From Scolanthus callimorphus (lineage: Eukaryota; Cnidaria; Anthozoa; Actiniaria; Edwardsiidae): DNA of 64,000 nt. The position numbers and the translations under genes are program-made. This document shows, one piece after another, positions 12,121 through 23,036 of this stretch (its first letter is position 1; the number at the start of each line of letters is the position of its first letter). The notes beneath the pieces were generated by a model, which searched no databases, was not told the DNA's origin, and saw only the letters and a program-made list of their open reading frames with translations. The stretch is taken from contig CM066923.1 of assembly GCA_033964015.1 (NCBI GenBank), positions 23,317,086-23,381,085 on the forward strand, given 5' to 3'.

Positions 12121-13173
12121 GCATGGGTCCCGTTGCACTTGCCCCTTTTGGGTCTTTTTTGTTTGTTTCGTAACTTTTCAATAATATTTAAGTGTCTTAA
12201 ATAACTATATATTTTGTTGTTACACCAAATAAAGCTGTTAAAAAAGGAACTGATACTCGACAGTCGAATCGGGAAACACGAAAAGAGTTTTTTTAATGAC
12301 TTCTGCACAAAAGATCATGCAGGGCTTGGGCACGTCGCTTGGCAACGAATTCCGAGTTACGTGTCGAAAGTATCAATTATGCATTATTTTAATCACATCT
12401 GAAATGAAAAAGTAATGTTTTAAATTACAAGGTTTCACTTTAGAATAATTTCAGCCACAGAGAATCTAAAATGAAAGGTAAGAGACAGGTAGATGATAAA
12501 CTTTTATTTTATATTCATTTTAAAATTCAACAAAGCGCTGTTGTAAGACCTCTCCAATAAGGAGCGCGCTCTCCCTTTCGGGCATCACTTTTTCTCAGGG
12601 GATCGTTGGTTATTTCAGTTGCAACCTTAGTTAGCTTTGAATTCCTTTCACCTGGAGCTCTGATAGAGAAAGGGGGTAAGGTATGCACCGTCTCCCCAAT
12701 TAGAAGTGCATTCGTGCACGGCTAAATACATTTGAGACGTTATAAAGTTCCTTACTTTTACTTTTTTTTAAGCTTGTGGCAATAGATTTGTCAAAATACA
12801 GTGAAATCAAATCAAATGTTAAGAGGAACTTTCCAATTAATAAATAACGATAACAAGCCTTTTTCGTCATAGATACATTATTGACACAAAAATACTCTCA
12901 TGATAGATACAAATACATATCTTATGTTAGCCGCGAAGCGTTTGAAAAATTCACGCTAATGATTAATCATGTATAAGGCTATATATTAAAATATTAAAAA
13001 GTAATTTAAAGTCACTTACGTTTAAAAATCAAACTATCAATGTAGGTTTTCCTAAACCGACCACATCGTATTGATCTTTGGACGCACGAAGGCATCCCTT
13101 TTTCCTAAGGTAGACGTATTGACAGCGTAGATTTGTATAGCTTGCTTTGGACTTGCTTCACGGGCAAGTAACA

Positions 13174-13344
13174 CAGGGAATTTCTGCAGAAACCCATCCA
13201 TGGGAAAAAGATGAATTTCCCAGTAGAACAATGGGAAGTGTTCGGATTTTCCATGGCTATCCACGTGAATTCCGAACACTTCCCATGCGTGTGCCTTGGG
13301 AAATTCAACTTTTCCCATGGATGGGCTTCTGCAGAAATTCCCTG
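13174..13344. mobile_element. Palindromic MITE with 16-bp perfect terminal inverted repeats
   Basis: Ends are CAGGGAATTTCTGCAG and its exact complement. Interior blocks ccatccatggga, gaagtgttcgga and their complements are also paired. The copy C flank (around 27917-27945) reads cacgggcaagcacatgcacc with no insert, so an unoccupied site is available. Confidence 0.75.
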
Positions 13345-13663
13345 TCCAAGGCACCTGTTCCTCGCAAAACTTGTTCCTCTTTTTCTTCTGGTTGGCAAAA
13401 AGACCAGAAAGACTTTGCTAGGAGCATTTTTTGGGACTTGACCTTTGCTGGCCAAAATGCTTAGGTGTTCTGGTCAATTTCTTCCGATCTTATGTTTACT
13501 TATGTTTGGAAATTTCTTATTCCTTCTAAGTGTTGTTTTCATTTTTATTTTCAGCTTATTCTAGTTCTTTTTTGCGTGTTTTGTTGACATTTTCACTCGT
13601 GCTGGCTGGATCGCCGAAAAATTGAAAAGGCATATTAAAAGCAATATTCTAATCAAATATTGC

Positions 13664-13977
13664 CAGAAACATGTAAGTGAGTTGAAACGTGTAACACACA
13701 TACATTGCTTATAGTGCCAAGCTGCGGAATATTCGCAGAATAAACAATTGAACAGATTTTGAAAATAATGTTGTTGAAAGGCTTCAACTTGTTAAATGTT
13801 AGTATATTATCACTGTTGCTCTACTTTTTTAAGCGAAAAATGAGATATTATGAAGAGAAAACCTGCTTGGGTTAGCAGTGGAGAGTTCATTATTGACGAA
13901 ATATGGTCATAAACTCGATACGAATAATCCACAGCTTGGTTCACCGTTACATGTTTCAACTAAGTTCTATGTTTCTG
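13664..13977. mobile_element. hAT-like MITE, 7-bp target duplication
   Basis: Ends CAGAAACAT...GTTGAAAC and GTTTCAAC...ATGTTTCTG are inverted. ATATTGC lies on both sides (13657-13663 and 13978-13984) and once only in the empty copy C flank near 28260. A related copy is at about 45545-45990. Confidence 0.75.
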
Positions 13978-14094
13978 ATATTGCTCGATTGAGAATATAC
14001 CATCGAAGTGATAAGTCAGCGAAGCAGTCTTCAACAGTGAACGTGTGGTACATTCTAGCATTATTAGAATACTGTTTGTACAACTAAAGTATGG

Positions 14095-14400
14095 TGCTTA
14101 TATAGCGCTTATCCTCAAAGCTCTAAGCGCTTTACATTTTTGGATAACTCATCCAATTGAAACCAGTTTTATAATAATGAGTGTGTGTTAGTATGGCGAG
14201 TTCTGTGTCACAGAGGTTGGGCAACTTCCGACGGTCCTCGTGGTTCTTTAACGTCCCTCTGGTTCCGGTTGGTGTAGTGTATGCGAGAGACGGAACCTAT
14301 ACGGTTTAACGTCCTTATCCGAGAAGACGCGAAAGTTGAACTATTTGCAGATGTTAGAGCAAAGGCAGCGCCTTCTCCTCAATTATACAATACAGGAAAC
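14095..14400 (-). mobile_element. SINE body, reverse orientation
   Basis: The stretch around 14300-14385 is the complement of gcgtcttctcggataaggac and nearby sequence in the SINE at 42395-42610. The tRNA-like head is less clear here. Confidence 0.55.
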
Positions 14401-14510
14401 TATGCATGCTGTTCTTGATGTATTTGTTAGGTTAATTCAAAAGGTTAACTCCTTTTGTGTCGGGCAACATATTATACGCTAGTGGGAACAGCAACTGAGA
14501 CAGATGTGCC

Positions 14511-15050
14511 CCACACAATCAGATCTTTTCATTTCGCTTGCAGTGTGTTTTATTAATGAAGACAGAACTTTCTAGTGATTCAGAGCAACGTGTGCATAGT
14601 CAAAAGTTCTGGTTTCTAGAAACTATGAAATATATTTGCTTTATTTTAGCATTTTGAAAAAATTGCATGAAAGATAGTAACTCGAGTTAGTTACGTTAAG
14701 AATTCTCGATGGCAACCTGGGGAAATATATTTCAAAGTTTTACAAAAATATATGGATTCGTATGGAATTGACATTTACATAGAATTGACATGAAATTTTC
14801 ATCTTAGAGTGCCGCCAGGTGGTGAACTTTGAAGTTTGGCGGACCTAACTTAGTGCTTACATCTAGCTCTTCCAACACAAAACAATAAGCCAAGAGGTTT
14901 TAAACTTGAATAACTGGATTCTTTTTGTCCACTTTTGGCCAAAATTGCTCGAAATCCTGATAAAAATCCATCTTTATTAACAAACGCGCCCGTGGTTTAG
15001 CTGAGATCGTAAGACGCGAATATCATTGTGGCGCCCTCATGATGATCGAT
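14511..15050. other. No gene recognised
   Basis: AT-rich DNA upstream of copy B with no supported exon. Nothing resembling exon 0 of copy A was found. Confidence 0.4.
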
Positions 15051-15052
15051 TA

Positions 15053-15185
15053 GGCCTACGGCAAACAACGCCATGCCAGAGTCGCGCCGTTCCAATACAA
15101 AACAAGTATAATGAAGCGTCATCCTTTGAAAAAGGAAAAGTTCGACAGAAGAAGAGCGGCTGAAGTTCGGCGTTTGCCGTAGGCC
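15053..15185. mobile_element. PIF/Harbinger-like MITE with TTA target duplication
   Basis: 133 bp with ends GGCCTACGGCAAAC and GTTTGCCGTAGGCC, flanked on both sides by TTA. Three-base TWA duplications and GG-start ends are typical of PIF/Harbinger-type elements. Confidence 0.7.
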
Positions 15186-15473
15186 TTAGACACCGAACTT
15201 AATTCTTGTCGCACTAAATGTCAATTTCCCATTGTTTAGAGAGCTATTGTTTCGAGCTCATTTGCATTAGGAACGGCACTATCTGCCGTGCCAACGCCGT
15301 GCTACTGCCGCGCTAAATTACAATTTTGAATCCTTCCAGCGCTCCTAAAATTAGGGCTGGGATGTTCTCTATTCACCAAGTAGGCTATATTAACCTCATG
15401 AAATCACTGGTATCGAAATTACTTGTTCAGTTAGTAGTGGCTAATAAATCAAATCAATTTAGCGCGACAGAAA

Positions 15474-15525
15474 TAAGTTGGGAAATTCAGCTTTTCCCAT
15501 GGATGGGTTTCTGCAGAGATCCCCT
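15474..15525. repeat. Half copy of the palindromic MITE
   Basis: Contains ttcccatggatgggtttctg, matching one arm of the element at 13174-13344. Confidence 0.55.
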
Positions 15526-15589
15526 CTGTGGCGCGAGGCGACGAGTCCGAGAGCTCTGGGTACGAGAATGTGAGGTTCCGGTGTAAATG

Positions 15590-15881
15590 TCAGGACATTC
15601 CTCTGGCAGCTAAATTAAAAATAGGTACCCAATGGGGACATGAGTCTAGGTGCAGGTAGATAGTCAAAACGAAAATAAATATTATTTGTCAATTCCCTGC
15701 ACACAAATGGTTTTGGATTTGTGAAAAAATTTAACTGAAAGAGACTCAGAGTTCAGTATTTTTGCATTGTCTAGTGTGTCTTGATTATAATTTCAGCTAT
15801 TATATCCATTTTACAGTGGAGCTTCCCATTTAAGGCAAGATGTGAGTTATGACGGGTAGGCCTTATTTTTTCCTTCTCTAG
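15590..15881 (+). promoter_or_regulatory. Conserved sequence upstream of copy B exon 1
   Basis: Matches 6627-6960 upstream of copy A exon 1 in reverse orientation and ends in a strong acceptor. It is therefore intronic rather than a promoter. Recorded because it marks the duplicated flank. Confidence 0.5.
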
Positions 15882-16195
15882 TATCATTGAAAGTATACGC
15901 AGTGGTAATGTGTTTCTTCTGTGCTGTGAGCTTGATGGCAACATCCGAGAAGCAGTGTAAGTCCAAGCCCCTGACCAAATATGGGTTCTACCTCAAAGGT
16001 CACGTGATCGAGCGTCGTACAGCAGAAGATATCGGTGAATGCGTGCTCGTGTGTGTAACTCTCGCCGCCTGTGCCAGTGTTAACTTCTGTCAACTGAGTG
16101 GAACATGTGAGATCAATAACTCGACATCAGTTTTTCATCCTGAAGACTTCATTTCACGGCAATCGAGTATCTACGGAGATGTCCACCCCGGGAAG
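15882..16195 (+). CDS. Copy B exon 1: signal peptide and PAN/apple-like domain
   Basis: 314 bp, acceptor ctctag, donor gtaaga. Encodes SLKVYAVVMCFFCAVSL then the six-Cys domain ending YGDVHPGK. One possible N-glycosylation site, NNST. Confidence 0.9.
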
Positions 16196-19100
16196 GTAAG
16201 AAGATAACAAAAAAGCGTTATAGAGACTCGCGGAGGGGAAGGGGCTCGTAGGGCTATATAGGGCGCCTCTTCTTAAGAAGAAGGTATTACACTGTATTAT
16301 AGGGACTCACGGATGGAGGGGTGGGGGGTGCTGCTCATTGAGGCAATTCTAATTGAGGCAATTCTAGTTAGACGTGCGACATCTTTTATTTCGAACCAGG
16401 TTTTTCTTCAGAGCTGTGCCGAAATCAAACAACGTCGTCCAAATGCAGCAAGTGGATATCACATGATTAAAGTACGTGGCATACAGAGGATTGTTTATTG
16501 TGACATGGATAAATTTGGTGAGTACAAATATCAAAGCAGCTTCATCGTCCAGTGGTTTCCTTGGGCCGATTACATATAGGCTTAGCGACAAATTGCTCGG
16601 TAACTTTTCTGCAACTCTTAACAAAAAATGCAACTGTTTAATCTCGAGCAACTTAAGTGCGGGACATCTCTAGAGAGTCTTCCTCGAAAGCCCCCGAATG
16701 TTACATTCATTACATCGAATTTCCCCGAATAAATGGGATGATCAGTTCGACTTTGGTTCGGGACATTCTAACGCGCTTAGATAAATTTGGTGTGTCAATC
16801 AATATCCCTAGTTCTCCCAGCTATCAATATATTTGGAGATTCTAGAATAACAATTGTATAAATGTCCTAAAAGAAAAAGGAAGCTCAATGTGCAGTTGCA
16901 CGTGACTTTACCTTGTCACTGGTGGCTATATTTAGTCAGGCGGAAAAGCGAAAAATGCGTACGTTTGGCTAAAGACATAGCAAAAGTTTTCAATTATCAT
17001 AGTATATTAGAGAAAAAAGATATTTCTTCATAGTCGAAATCTAGAGAGAAGTTTTAATGTGAAAAATTGTTTTGCGCATTCTGCAATAATCAAAGTATGG
17101 TAGGACAAGAGAGACCTTGTACCCTTTTCCAAGCAGCGATAGCTGATCAGGCGACGTTCTTTGGACAATTCATCTATCTGATCAGCACAGCAGAGTCGAT
17201 CATCAATAGTCAAACCAAGAGACGTAGTATGATCAACCCTCCGCTTTGGTTTGGAATCAGTACTTGCAGTAATTTCATGACTATCGGCCATCAACTGTCG
17301 TGAACCAATGATCATAAATTCGGGTTTAGCTTGTTTGCCTTTAGCCAACAACCTACATTAGAGAGCTCGGAGTGATGATTGGTTCAAGATTAGGAAGGCT
17401 GTTGGTAGAAGCATACTGGTGTCGTCGGCAAACATTTTATCTGACGCCGAGTGCAGGCAATTTGGCAAGTCACTGATGTAAACCAAGAATAGTTAATTAG
17501 TGCCACTAAAGGCAGAAGTCAACTACATTTCATCAAAAGATCCATTATCCAAGGGAACAGTAGCGAAACAAAAATGTGCTTTACGCGCGCCGTTAATATT
17601 TTATTGATTTGTGAATACTTTCGATTGGCGTTTTTTTTCGTTCAACTATGCGCGATGCATCTTGGGGGAGAAGTTCTTCAGAACAATGGTTCGTATGACG
17701 CATGAAGAAGACATAGAAAATACAACAAAGAAGGTCTTTGTTCTTCTTTCATTGTCTTCTTCGTGGTCTTTGTTCTACTTTCTATGTCTTCTTCATGCGT
17801 CACAGGAACCATTGTTCACCCCACAGGATGCAGAAACGCATAGTTGAACGAAAAAAAATCGCCAATCGGAAATATTCAAAAATCAATAAAATATTAACGG
17901 CGCGCGGTAAACACATTTTTCTTTCGTTACTGTTCCTTTGGATAATGGATCTTTTTGGTGAAATGTATTTGACTTCTGCCTTTAGTGGCACTTTAAGGGC
18001 CAATTATACTTCCTAAGGCGCTCCACAGCGTAAAATGCTTGCTTCGGAAAGTGCGCCATTAACGCTACATCGTTGGGTTCTATTACTAAGTAGGAGCGAA
18101 ACCAACTGACTGATTCGGTGACACTACCATAGTTCGCCAATTTTTTCAGCAAGATTTGGTGATCTATTGTATCAAAGGCCTTCTTGGACGAGCGTTGTTT
18201 GACGGGAGCGTTGCTATGGAAACCCTTAGCTGCGAGTCCTGCCGAGAAAAGAAACCAATCAGATTCTGACTGAGCTGATTACGTCAGACGTTCCCTCTCG
18301 TAATTCGTAAGGTTTTGAGTTAGCAGTTTTCAATGAGCTGGTAAGATTGAAGTTTCGTTTTTGAGAGCTCGGTCATTGTAGTAGTTGTAGTTCATGTTTG
18401 AGGCGCATCAGCTGAGCCGCTTAGTAGCTGAACAGGGCAAACCATTTGGAACTATATTTTCTATTTTTCTTCTAGGAGGAGGTTGGACGTTGGTTGCTAC
18501 CATCAGTAGCACAAGCTTTGATCATCTTCAATCCGAGATGTATTGTGGCGACTCCTCCGTGTGTGTCGTGTATAGTGACACGAACATTTTGGCCAGAAAA
18601 CTTGCCGATCTGGACATCCGAGAACTTGCACATTCAGAAGGTATGAGTTGGGTTGGGTTGTGGTAGAACGGGTGGTGCAGCATTACGGCGCGTGTCCCAC
18701 TTCTCTAGGTCCGGGTTCGATTACCGTCGGTTGCAGCAACTCGTCTACACACACGTCATGAAAACATGTTCTGTCGGTACGCGAAACTTTTGACAAGGAA
18801 ACTTGAACGTTTTGACGGCCAAACTTCAAATTTTGCCCGCCTAAGCGTGAAGCATTGGTGGCGCTCGTGAGTGGAAAAAAGGTTGATATATTTCTTTGTG
18901 ACCAGAAAAACTGTGAAGTTTACCAGAATATTAGCTTTTTTCATTGTTTGTTGTTGAAACGAAAGTGATGACTTGAATATTGTGACAAAAACGTTCGAGT
19001 TCAACTGTCAAAACTTTCGAAGTTTCACGTGCCGACAGAACATGTTTTTGTCGAGCGTGTAGACGGGTAGATGCAACCGACGGTACCTGCAGGAGCGTGG

Positions 19101-22100
19101 AGCAATTGTCTCTTCTTTCACCTGTCCTGAATTGAGCTAGTATTTCGTGTGATCTTTTTAAAGCTTGCGTTACCTTATTTTGTTGGCGGAGGCAATAGAC
19201 CTAGACCGAAGTCTGTTTCTCTTCCGCTTCACATATAATATGAGGGATGGCGGGAACGCTAAGGAACCCTGGGATGCTGATACAGGTCTTCAGCTGTACA
19301 TTCACTCCTTCACAGGCGCACGGAAACATACAGCGCATATTTTCACTGCTACCAACTGCCTTGCGCTTTCTCCGCTAAGATGTTTCTCGCTTCCTTCCTT
19401 CGCTAAATGACTGATTTCCAACTGATTGAGGAGTTGGTTGATCAGAGACGTCACCAGTAGGTTAGTAACGTCGCTATTACATTCTTCGCCATAGGAACTT
19501 TCAGAATTGACAGAAAAGATACAAAGTTGCCTCGATATACGACGTTTTACAGGGTAAGAAACTTTCCAGACCTGATGTCACTAGCCTGCAAACTAGCTAA
19601 GGTTCTCATGTTAGTCAAGTCGTCTGGTCTCGTTCAGTGTTGCAGAATGTGACTGGCCGGACTGTTAATGTAGGTTCGTTCATTTTCCTCCAGATCAGAG
19701 TTATTTTATGCGCAGTAGCTCTCGTGAGTGATTCAACAATTCGTCAAGCTCACGAGCTCATGGCGATATATGCCGCTGCCGTATAGCTGTTTCTAGATTC
19801 AGTTTAGCTTGGGATTTTTTTCTTCTTAAAATGGGGTTTGATTAGACGACTATCGGAAATAATTTGTAGTTACATTTGAACTAAATGCGGCTGTGTTTTT
19901 AGTAATCGCGGCCTCACTGCATGATCGAGTAGATAATGATTTGATTTGCTATATTCTATTGATTGGCTAACGAGGGAGCGTTTGTCTAGATTTTGGTTTT
20001 TCTAAATTCATTTGAAATTTATTATATTTAATAGATACCATCTGGGGTTCGAAACTTTGATTCCTCTTGCAAGGGGGCATTGCCAGAAAACTGTCCCACG
20101 TGGTAAGTAGGGAGAGTTAACAAATGGAGAGAGTTATAAAGGTATTCAGTCTGAGGACCAATCTAAGTTTAACGTTTGCATCGAGGGGTTGCTCAGGGAT
20201 CAATCCTGGGGCCGCCTTTGTTCCTTACCTATATAAACGACCTACCAACCAGTTTGTCTTCCCCTACCCCTTGCATGTACTCTGACGACACACAGATGTT
20301 TGCCGCTACCGACAACATGAAAGAGCTGACTGGTGGACTTAAAATAGGGACATAGAATATCTGTGACTGGCTGTTGGCAAACAAATTCACCCTTCAGAAC
20401 AGAAACAAAATGCATGATTATATGTCCAAATTGTTTTCTCTCATGATGGTGTTTCTAAAAGCTATGATTACTCGATTTCCGACGATCATCCCCGACCCAA
20501 AAATATGGGACTCCCTCCCATATTTTTGACAAAAATGACAAATCGGGGGAGGGTGCGGAGAGGAAAGTTCACTTTTCTCTTTCCTCCTCCCCCCCCCCCC
20601 CCCCTCCGTCCCCCCACCATCAAATTGTCATTTTTATCAACCATTACATTTTCTTTCAAACACGAATTTTATAAACTAAGGGACGTGTCATTATTTAGGG
20701 GGGGGGGGGGGGGGGGGGAGGGGGGGGGGGGGGAGGGCTCCTATTTTTGTGGGGAGGGTCCAAATTTTTTTCGCGTGTCTAAAGGGAGGGTCCAAACTTT
20801 TTTCACTCCTGTTTGGGGAGGGTCATAATTTTTTAAACAACATTTGGACGATGAAGTGAGTGAAACAGATGCCGATAGTGGTTATTTCAGCAACTTCTAT
20901 ATCATTTGCATTTTTACTTAATAAAAATAAAACTTTTTCAGCAACGAAGACGCTACCCTTACGCCGTTTACAAGAACAAGTGTATCTTGATGAGGAAAGG
21001 CAAACTCTCCCAAAAATGCCCTGCAATGATAGGCCTGACGGGAAGTCACTTCAAGATTTGCGGCGCGCAGTTGTGCGCATGAATAATATAACCTTAATGT
21101 TCGCTCAGGAACCCATCGATAGGGAGAAGCTTTCATGTAACCTATATATTTGAGGTACCGTTCTTCCTGGGCTCCTGACAGGTTATGTTTACTATACCGT
21201 ACACAAAACATGTTCATCTACCCTTTCTCTGAGGCTTGATGAAATGCGTTTATCAAAATGCGAGCCCCTTTTTCTGTAAAATGTCTTCAGTACTATGGTC
21301 AAATAGGGGACGGGAGAGGTGGGATCACGTAAATCATTGTACTTATAGAGGGAGGATCACTGCATTTTTACCGTTTACCCAAAATCCTCTTACATAAATA
21401 ATCGAGCCCATAAATAGTGACCGCGGTTCCTTAGCTTTGACTGAAGTTAGAAAAAAAATATTTCTGCTATTTAGAAACGAAAAAGATATTCGGACAAGAG
21501 TCTATCTGACAGGTTTTTCAGAAAATATAAATTCCATGGTCACAATTTTTTTTACCTACGACTAGGGGAGGGTCACAATTTTTTTGTTATGTTCAAGGGG
21601 AGGGTCCTAACTTTTTTTTGCCTTGTTTGAAAAAAATGGGAACCCTCCTCCCCCCGGTAAATAATGACACGTCCCTAATTAAGATTTTGAGACGGCAATA
21701 AAAACATATTATCGGCTAGTTGACGTACGTATAAATCTTCACATTTCTCTAATTTACTTTTCTCCAGCTGTCCTCGTATAATCATTTCGCACAGCTATCC
21801 TTATCAATGGGAGACAAACTTGTGCACAACTCTTGAAGTTGGCTACAGAATTGGCAAAGCTCCTCATTCAGGTAAGGCATGTTAATGAAATAGTGTTTAT
21901 CATCATAGTATATCGCATATGTCAAATCTGTGCACTACTAATCTTATAAATCCTGCATTATTATCGATTGCGATTGCTCACGTTTGCTCAAGATTGCTCA
22001 CCAACCCGGATCCAACTGTGCCCCCATCACTACTTCCTTTTTCTTACGTCTCTGCTTACGCTTACTTCGCTAACTGTCTTCACGATTTTCACACATCTAA

Positions 22101-23036
22101 GTCGCAAGCTCTTACGTCTCCGTCTCCTTTTCCGTCTCCGCTTATTTCACCAGTGAAAACACGGCTTTACTGGACATACCACCGTCGAGTTGCATGCGGC
22201 TCAAAATATACACAGGAGCCCTTTGGGAGCCAATATAACAAATTTAAAATGCAAATTCAGATCTAAAGATAACTAGGTCAAGAATTGAAATACGCTTTTA
22301 CCTCAACTACATAAGATGAAAGCTCCTATTGATGGGCTACTGGTGAACAGCTAATCTAAGTAATTGAAACGCATTTTTACTAAATAAACCCCTTCTGGCG
22401 GCTGTAATATCGGCGGATAATGTCCAAGGATGAGAAATGGCACGAAAAACGAACAGTTTGTCGAGAAGCGAAGCTTCGCGGGCAACTGTGAAATTTTGAG
22501 GACGCCAGACGGATACTTATATTCCATAGGATGCGCTACTTTAAAGGCCCATCACCAACCGATGGGGTGGCGAATGGTCCTTCAAAAAACTGCTTTCTCG
22601 CGAAATTTTAGGCGTTCTCGAATTCTCGTATTTTTAAATTTGCCGTTCTCGGATCTCGGATTTTTTTTCAGGTCGTCTCGGTTCTCGGATTTTCCAGTTT
22701 GTTGTGTTTATATGGCGAATCTCAAATCGAGTTCTCGATCTCGGATTTTGAAAGCGGCGTTCTCGCGTTCTCGGAATTCTCGCATTGACCATTCGCCACC
22801 CCTAACCGAGAACCTTTGCGGACTCTTAGCCAATCAGAGCACCCGACAACAATTGATCAATTTGAAAACAAAAGAAAACGGGGCGCAAAGGCTCCCGGTT
22901 GGTGATGGGCCTTTAAAACAAACTCGGGTAAACGACAGCAATTCCTTGATATGTGGTTTGTGTTCTGCAGTATTCGACGGACAAGATGATCGTGAATGCA
23001 ATGGTACACTATGGAAAAGCTCCAAACTCAGCCCCA
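15882..23036 (+). CDS. Gene copy B: secreted PAN + fibrinogen-like protein
   Basis: Same protein family as copy A. Exons: 1 15882-16195 (signal peptide, six-Cys PAN-like), 2 16412-16517 (SCAEI to CDMDKF), 3 18476-18640 (GGGWTLVATISS to LAHSEG), 4 19495-19553, 5 20035-20102, 6 21768-21871, 7 22971-23036. Every junction is GT-AG, the phases agree with A and C, and the joined frame is open. The exon 7 acceptor is ttctgcag, chosen because it alone restores phase and gives VFDGQDDRECNG. The donor after exon 7 means at least one more exon exists downstream; I could not identify it, nor the first coding exon. Exon 1 begins with two bases finishing an upstream codon, and the apparent start there is a TTG, not ATG. 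Introns hold LINE, MITE and SINE insertions. Confidence 0.85.
16412..16517 (+). CDS. Copy B exon 2: start of fibrinogen-like domain
   Basis: 106 bp, acceptor cttcag, donor gtgagt. Differs from copy A mainly by Met for Ile in GYHMIKV. Confidence 0.87.
17028..18180 (-). mobile_element. LINE reverse transcriptase remnant, split by a palindrome
   Basis: Minus-strand KKAFDTIDHQILLKKL (about 18178-18120), MFADDTS (about 17440-17420) and MIIGSRQLMADS ... SLGLTIDDRL (17340-17180) are successive reverse transcriptase blocks of a CR1/L2-like LINE. Stops and a missing central segment show it is dead. The element at 17493-17996 interrupts it. Located in copy B intron 2. Confidence 0.78.
17493..17996. 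mobile_element. 500-bp near-perfect palindrome (foldback MITE)
   Basis: The left arm reads gtgccactaaaggcagaagt onward and the right arm is its complement, ending at about 17991. Further pairs include cgcgccgttaatattttatt and gacgcatgaagaagacatag. The two arms meet near 17745 with almost no loop. Inserted within a LINE remnant. Confidence 0.8.
18476..18640 (+). CDS. Copy B exon 3: GGGWTLVA fibrinogen-like segment
   Basis: 165 bp, acceptor cttctag, donor gtatga. GGGWTLVATISSTSFDHLQ followed by CGDSSVCVVYSDTN. Confidence 0.88.
18655..18722 (+). repeat. tRNA-like (SINE-derived) sequence conserved in intron 3 of A and B, weaker in C
   Basis: ggtggtgcagcattacgg followed by ggtccgggttcgattacc resembles tRNA A- and B-box spacing. 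Equivalent sequence lies at about 5510-5580 (minus) in A and, more diverged, at 31375-31435 in C, so it predates the duplications. Confidence 0.55.
18724..19083. mobile_element. MITE with TA target duplication in copy B intron 3
   Basis: 360 bp. Ends CCGTCGGTTGC and GCAACCGACGG, inner arms ACATGTTCTGTCGG and CCGACAGAACATGT. TA flanks both ends (18722-18723, 19084-19085). Copy A reads straight through as attacctgcagg (minus, around 5508), which is the empty site. A TA duplication suggests a Tc1/mariner-type mover. Confidence 0.82.
19495..19553 (+). CDS. Copy B exon 4
   Basis: 59 bp between ccatag and gtaaga. Encodes TFRIDRKDTKLPRYTTFYR. Confidence 0.82.
20035..20102 (+). CDS. Copy B exon 5
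   Basis: 68 bp between aatag and gtaagt. Encodes IPSGVRNFDSSCKG and ALPENCPT. Confidence 0.82.
20183..20470 (+). mobile_element. LINE reverse transcriptase fragment
   Basis: Plus-strand GVAQGSILGPPLFLTYINDL, MYSDDTQMFAA and then a stop after LKIGT. GxxQGSxLGP and the Y-DD box identify a non-LTR reverse transcriptase. In copy B intron 5. Confidence 0.75.
20680..21675. mobile_element. PIF/Harbinger-like element with TAA target duplication and G/C-run subterminal tracts
   Basis: Ends GGGACGTGTCATTATTTA and TAAATAATGACACGTCCC, flanked by TAA on both sides (20677-20679, 21676-21678). Just inside are a long G run (about 20698-20735) and a C run near 21650. No transposase is seen in the 996 bp. 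Confidence 0.78.
21768..21871 (+). CDS. Copy B exon 6
   Basis: 104 bp between ctccag and gtaagg. Encodes CPRIIISHSYPYQWETN and LCTTLEVGYRIGKAPHS. Confidence 0.85.
22200..22352. repeat. Partial MITE related to 61308-61778
   Basis: Shares aactaggtcaag and gatgaaagctcct blocks with the element at 61308-61778. Copy B intron 6. Confidence 0.5.
22543..22914. mobile_element. MITE with AAAGGCCCATCACCAACCG ends
   Basis: Inverted ends AAAGGCCCATCACCAACC and GGTTGGTGATGGGCCTTT. A shorter relative is at 62155-62282. It contains a second, nested element. Confidence 0.78.
22563..22803. mobile_element. Nested MITE with hAT-like ends
   Basis: Ends GGGGTGGCGAATGGTC and GACCATTCGCCACCCC. AACCGA flanks both sides (22557-22562, 22804-22809). 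The interior is rich in ttctcg repeats. The relative at 62155-62282 lacks it. Confidence 0.75.
22971..23036 (+). CDS. Copy B exon 7
   Basis: 66 bp between ttctgcag and gtaagt. Encodes VFDGQDDRECNGTLWKSSK and LSP. It matches the C exon at 45222-45287, including the conserved upstream intron tract atgtggtttgtgttctgcag. Confidence 0.8.

Larger units (their letters stand above)
12290..14510 (+). repeat. Inverted duplication, right arm (5' flank of copy B)
   Basis: Reverse complement of 9925-11000 and direct match to 27560-28330. It is longer than the left arm because it carries insertions: a hAT-like MITE (13664-13977) and a SINE (about 14095-14400). Located upstream of copy B exon 1. Confidence 0.75.

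Noticed and set aside
9925..14510. Giant terminal-inverted-repeat transposon
   Set aside because: The same arm precedes copy C alone and in one orientation, so the inverted repeat comes from gene-flank duplication.
15887..15889. Start codon of the PAN exon at 15887 (and equivalents 6621, 28984)
   Set aside because: These are TTG codons inside an exon preceded by a conserved 3' splice site; translation must start in an upstream exon or at an internal Met.
18655..18722. Functional tRNA gene
   Set aside because: Box-like motifs only; no complete cloverleaf or anticodon arm could be drawn, and the sequence is carried in three paralogous introns.
22943..22970. Exon 7 of copy B starting further upstream (LICGLCSAV reading)
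   Set aside because: The frame is open but no upstream acceptor gives the phase required after exon 6; ttctgcag at 22970 does, in both B and C. The extra match is conserved intron sequence.
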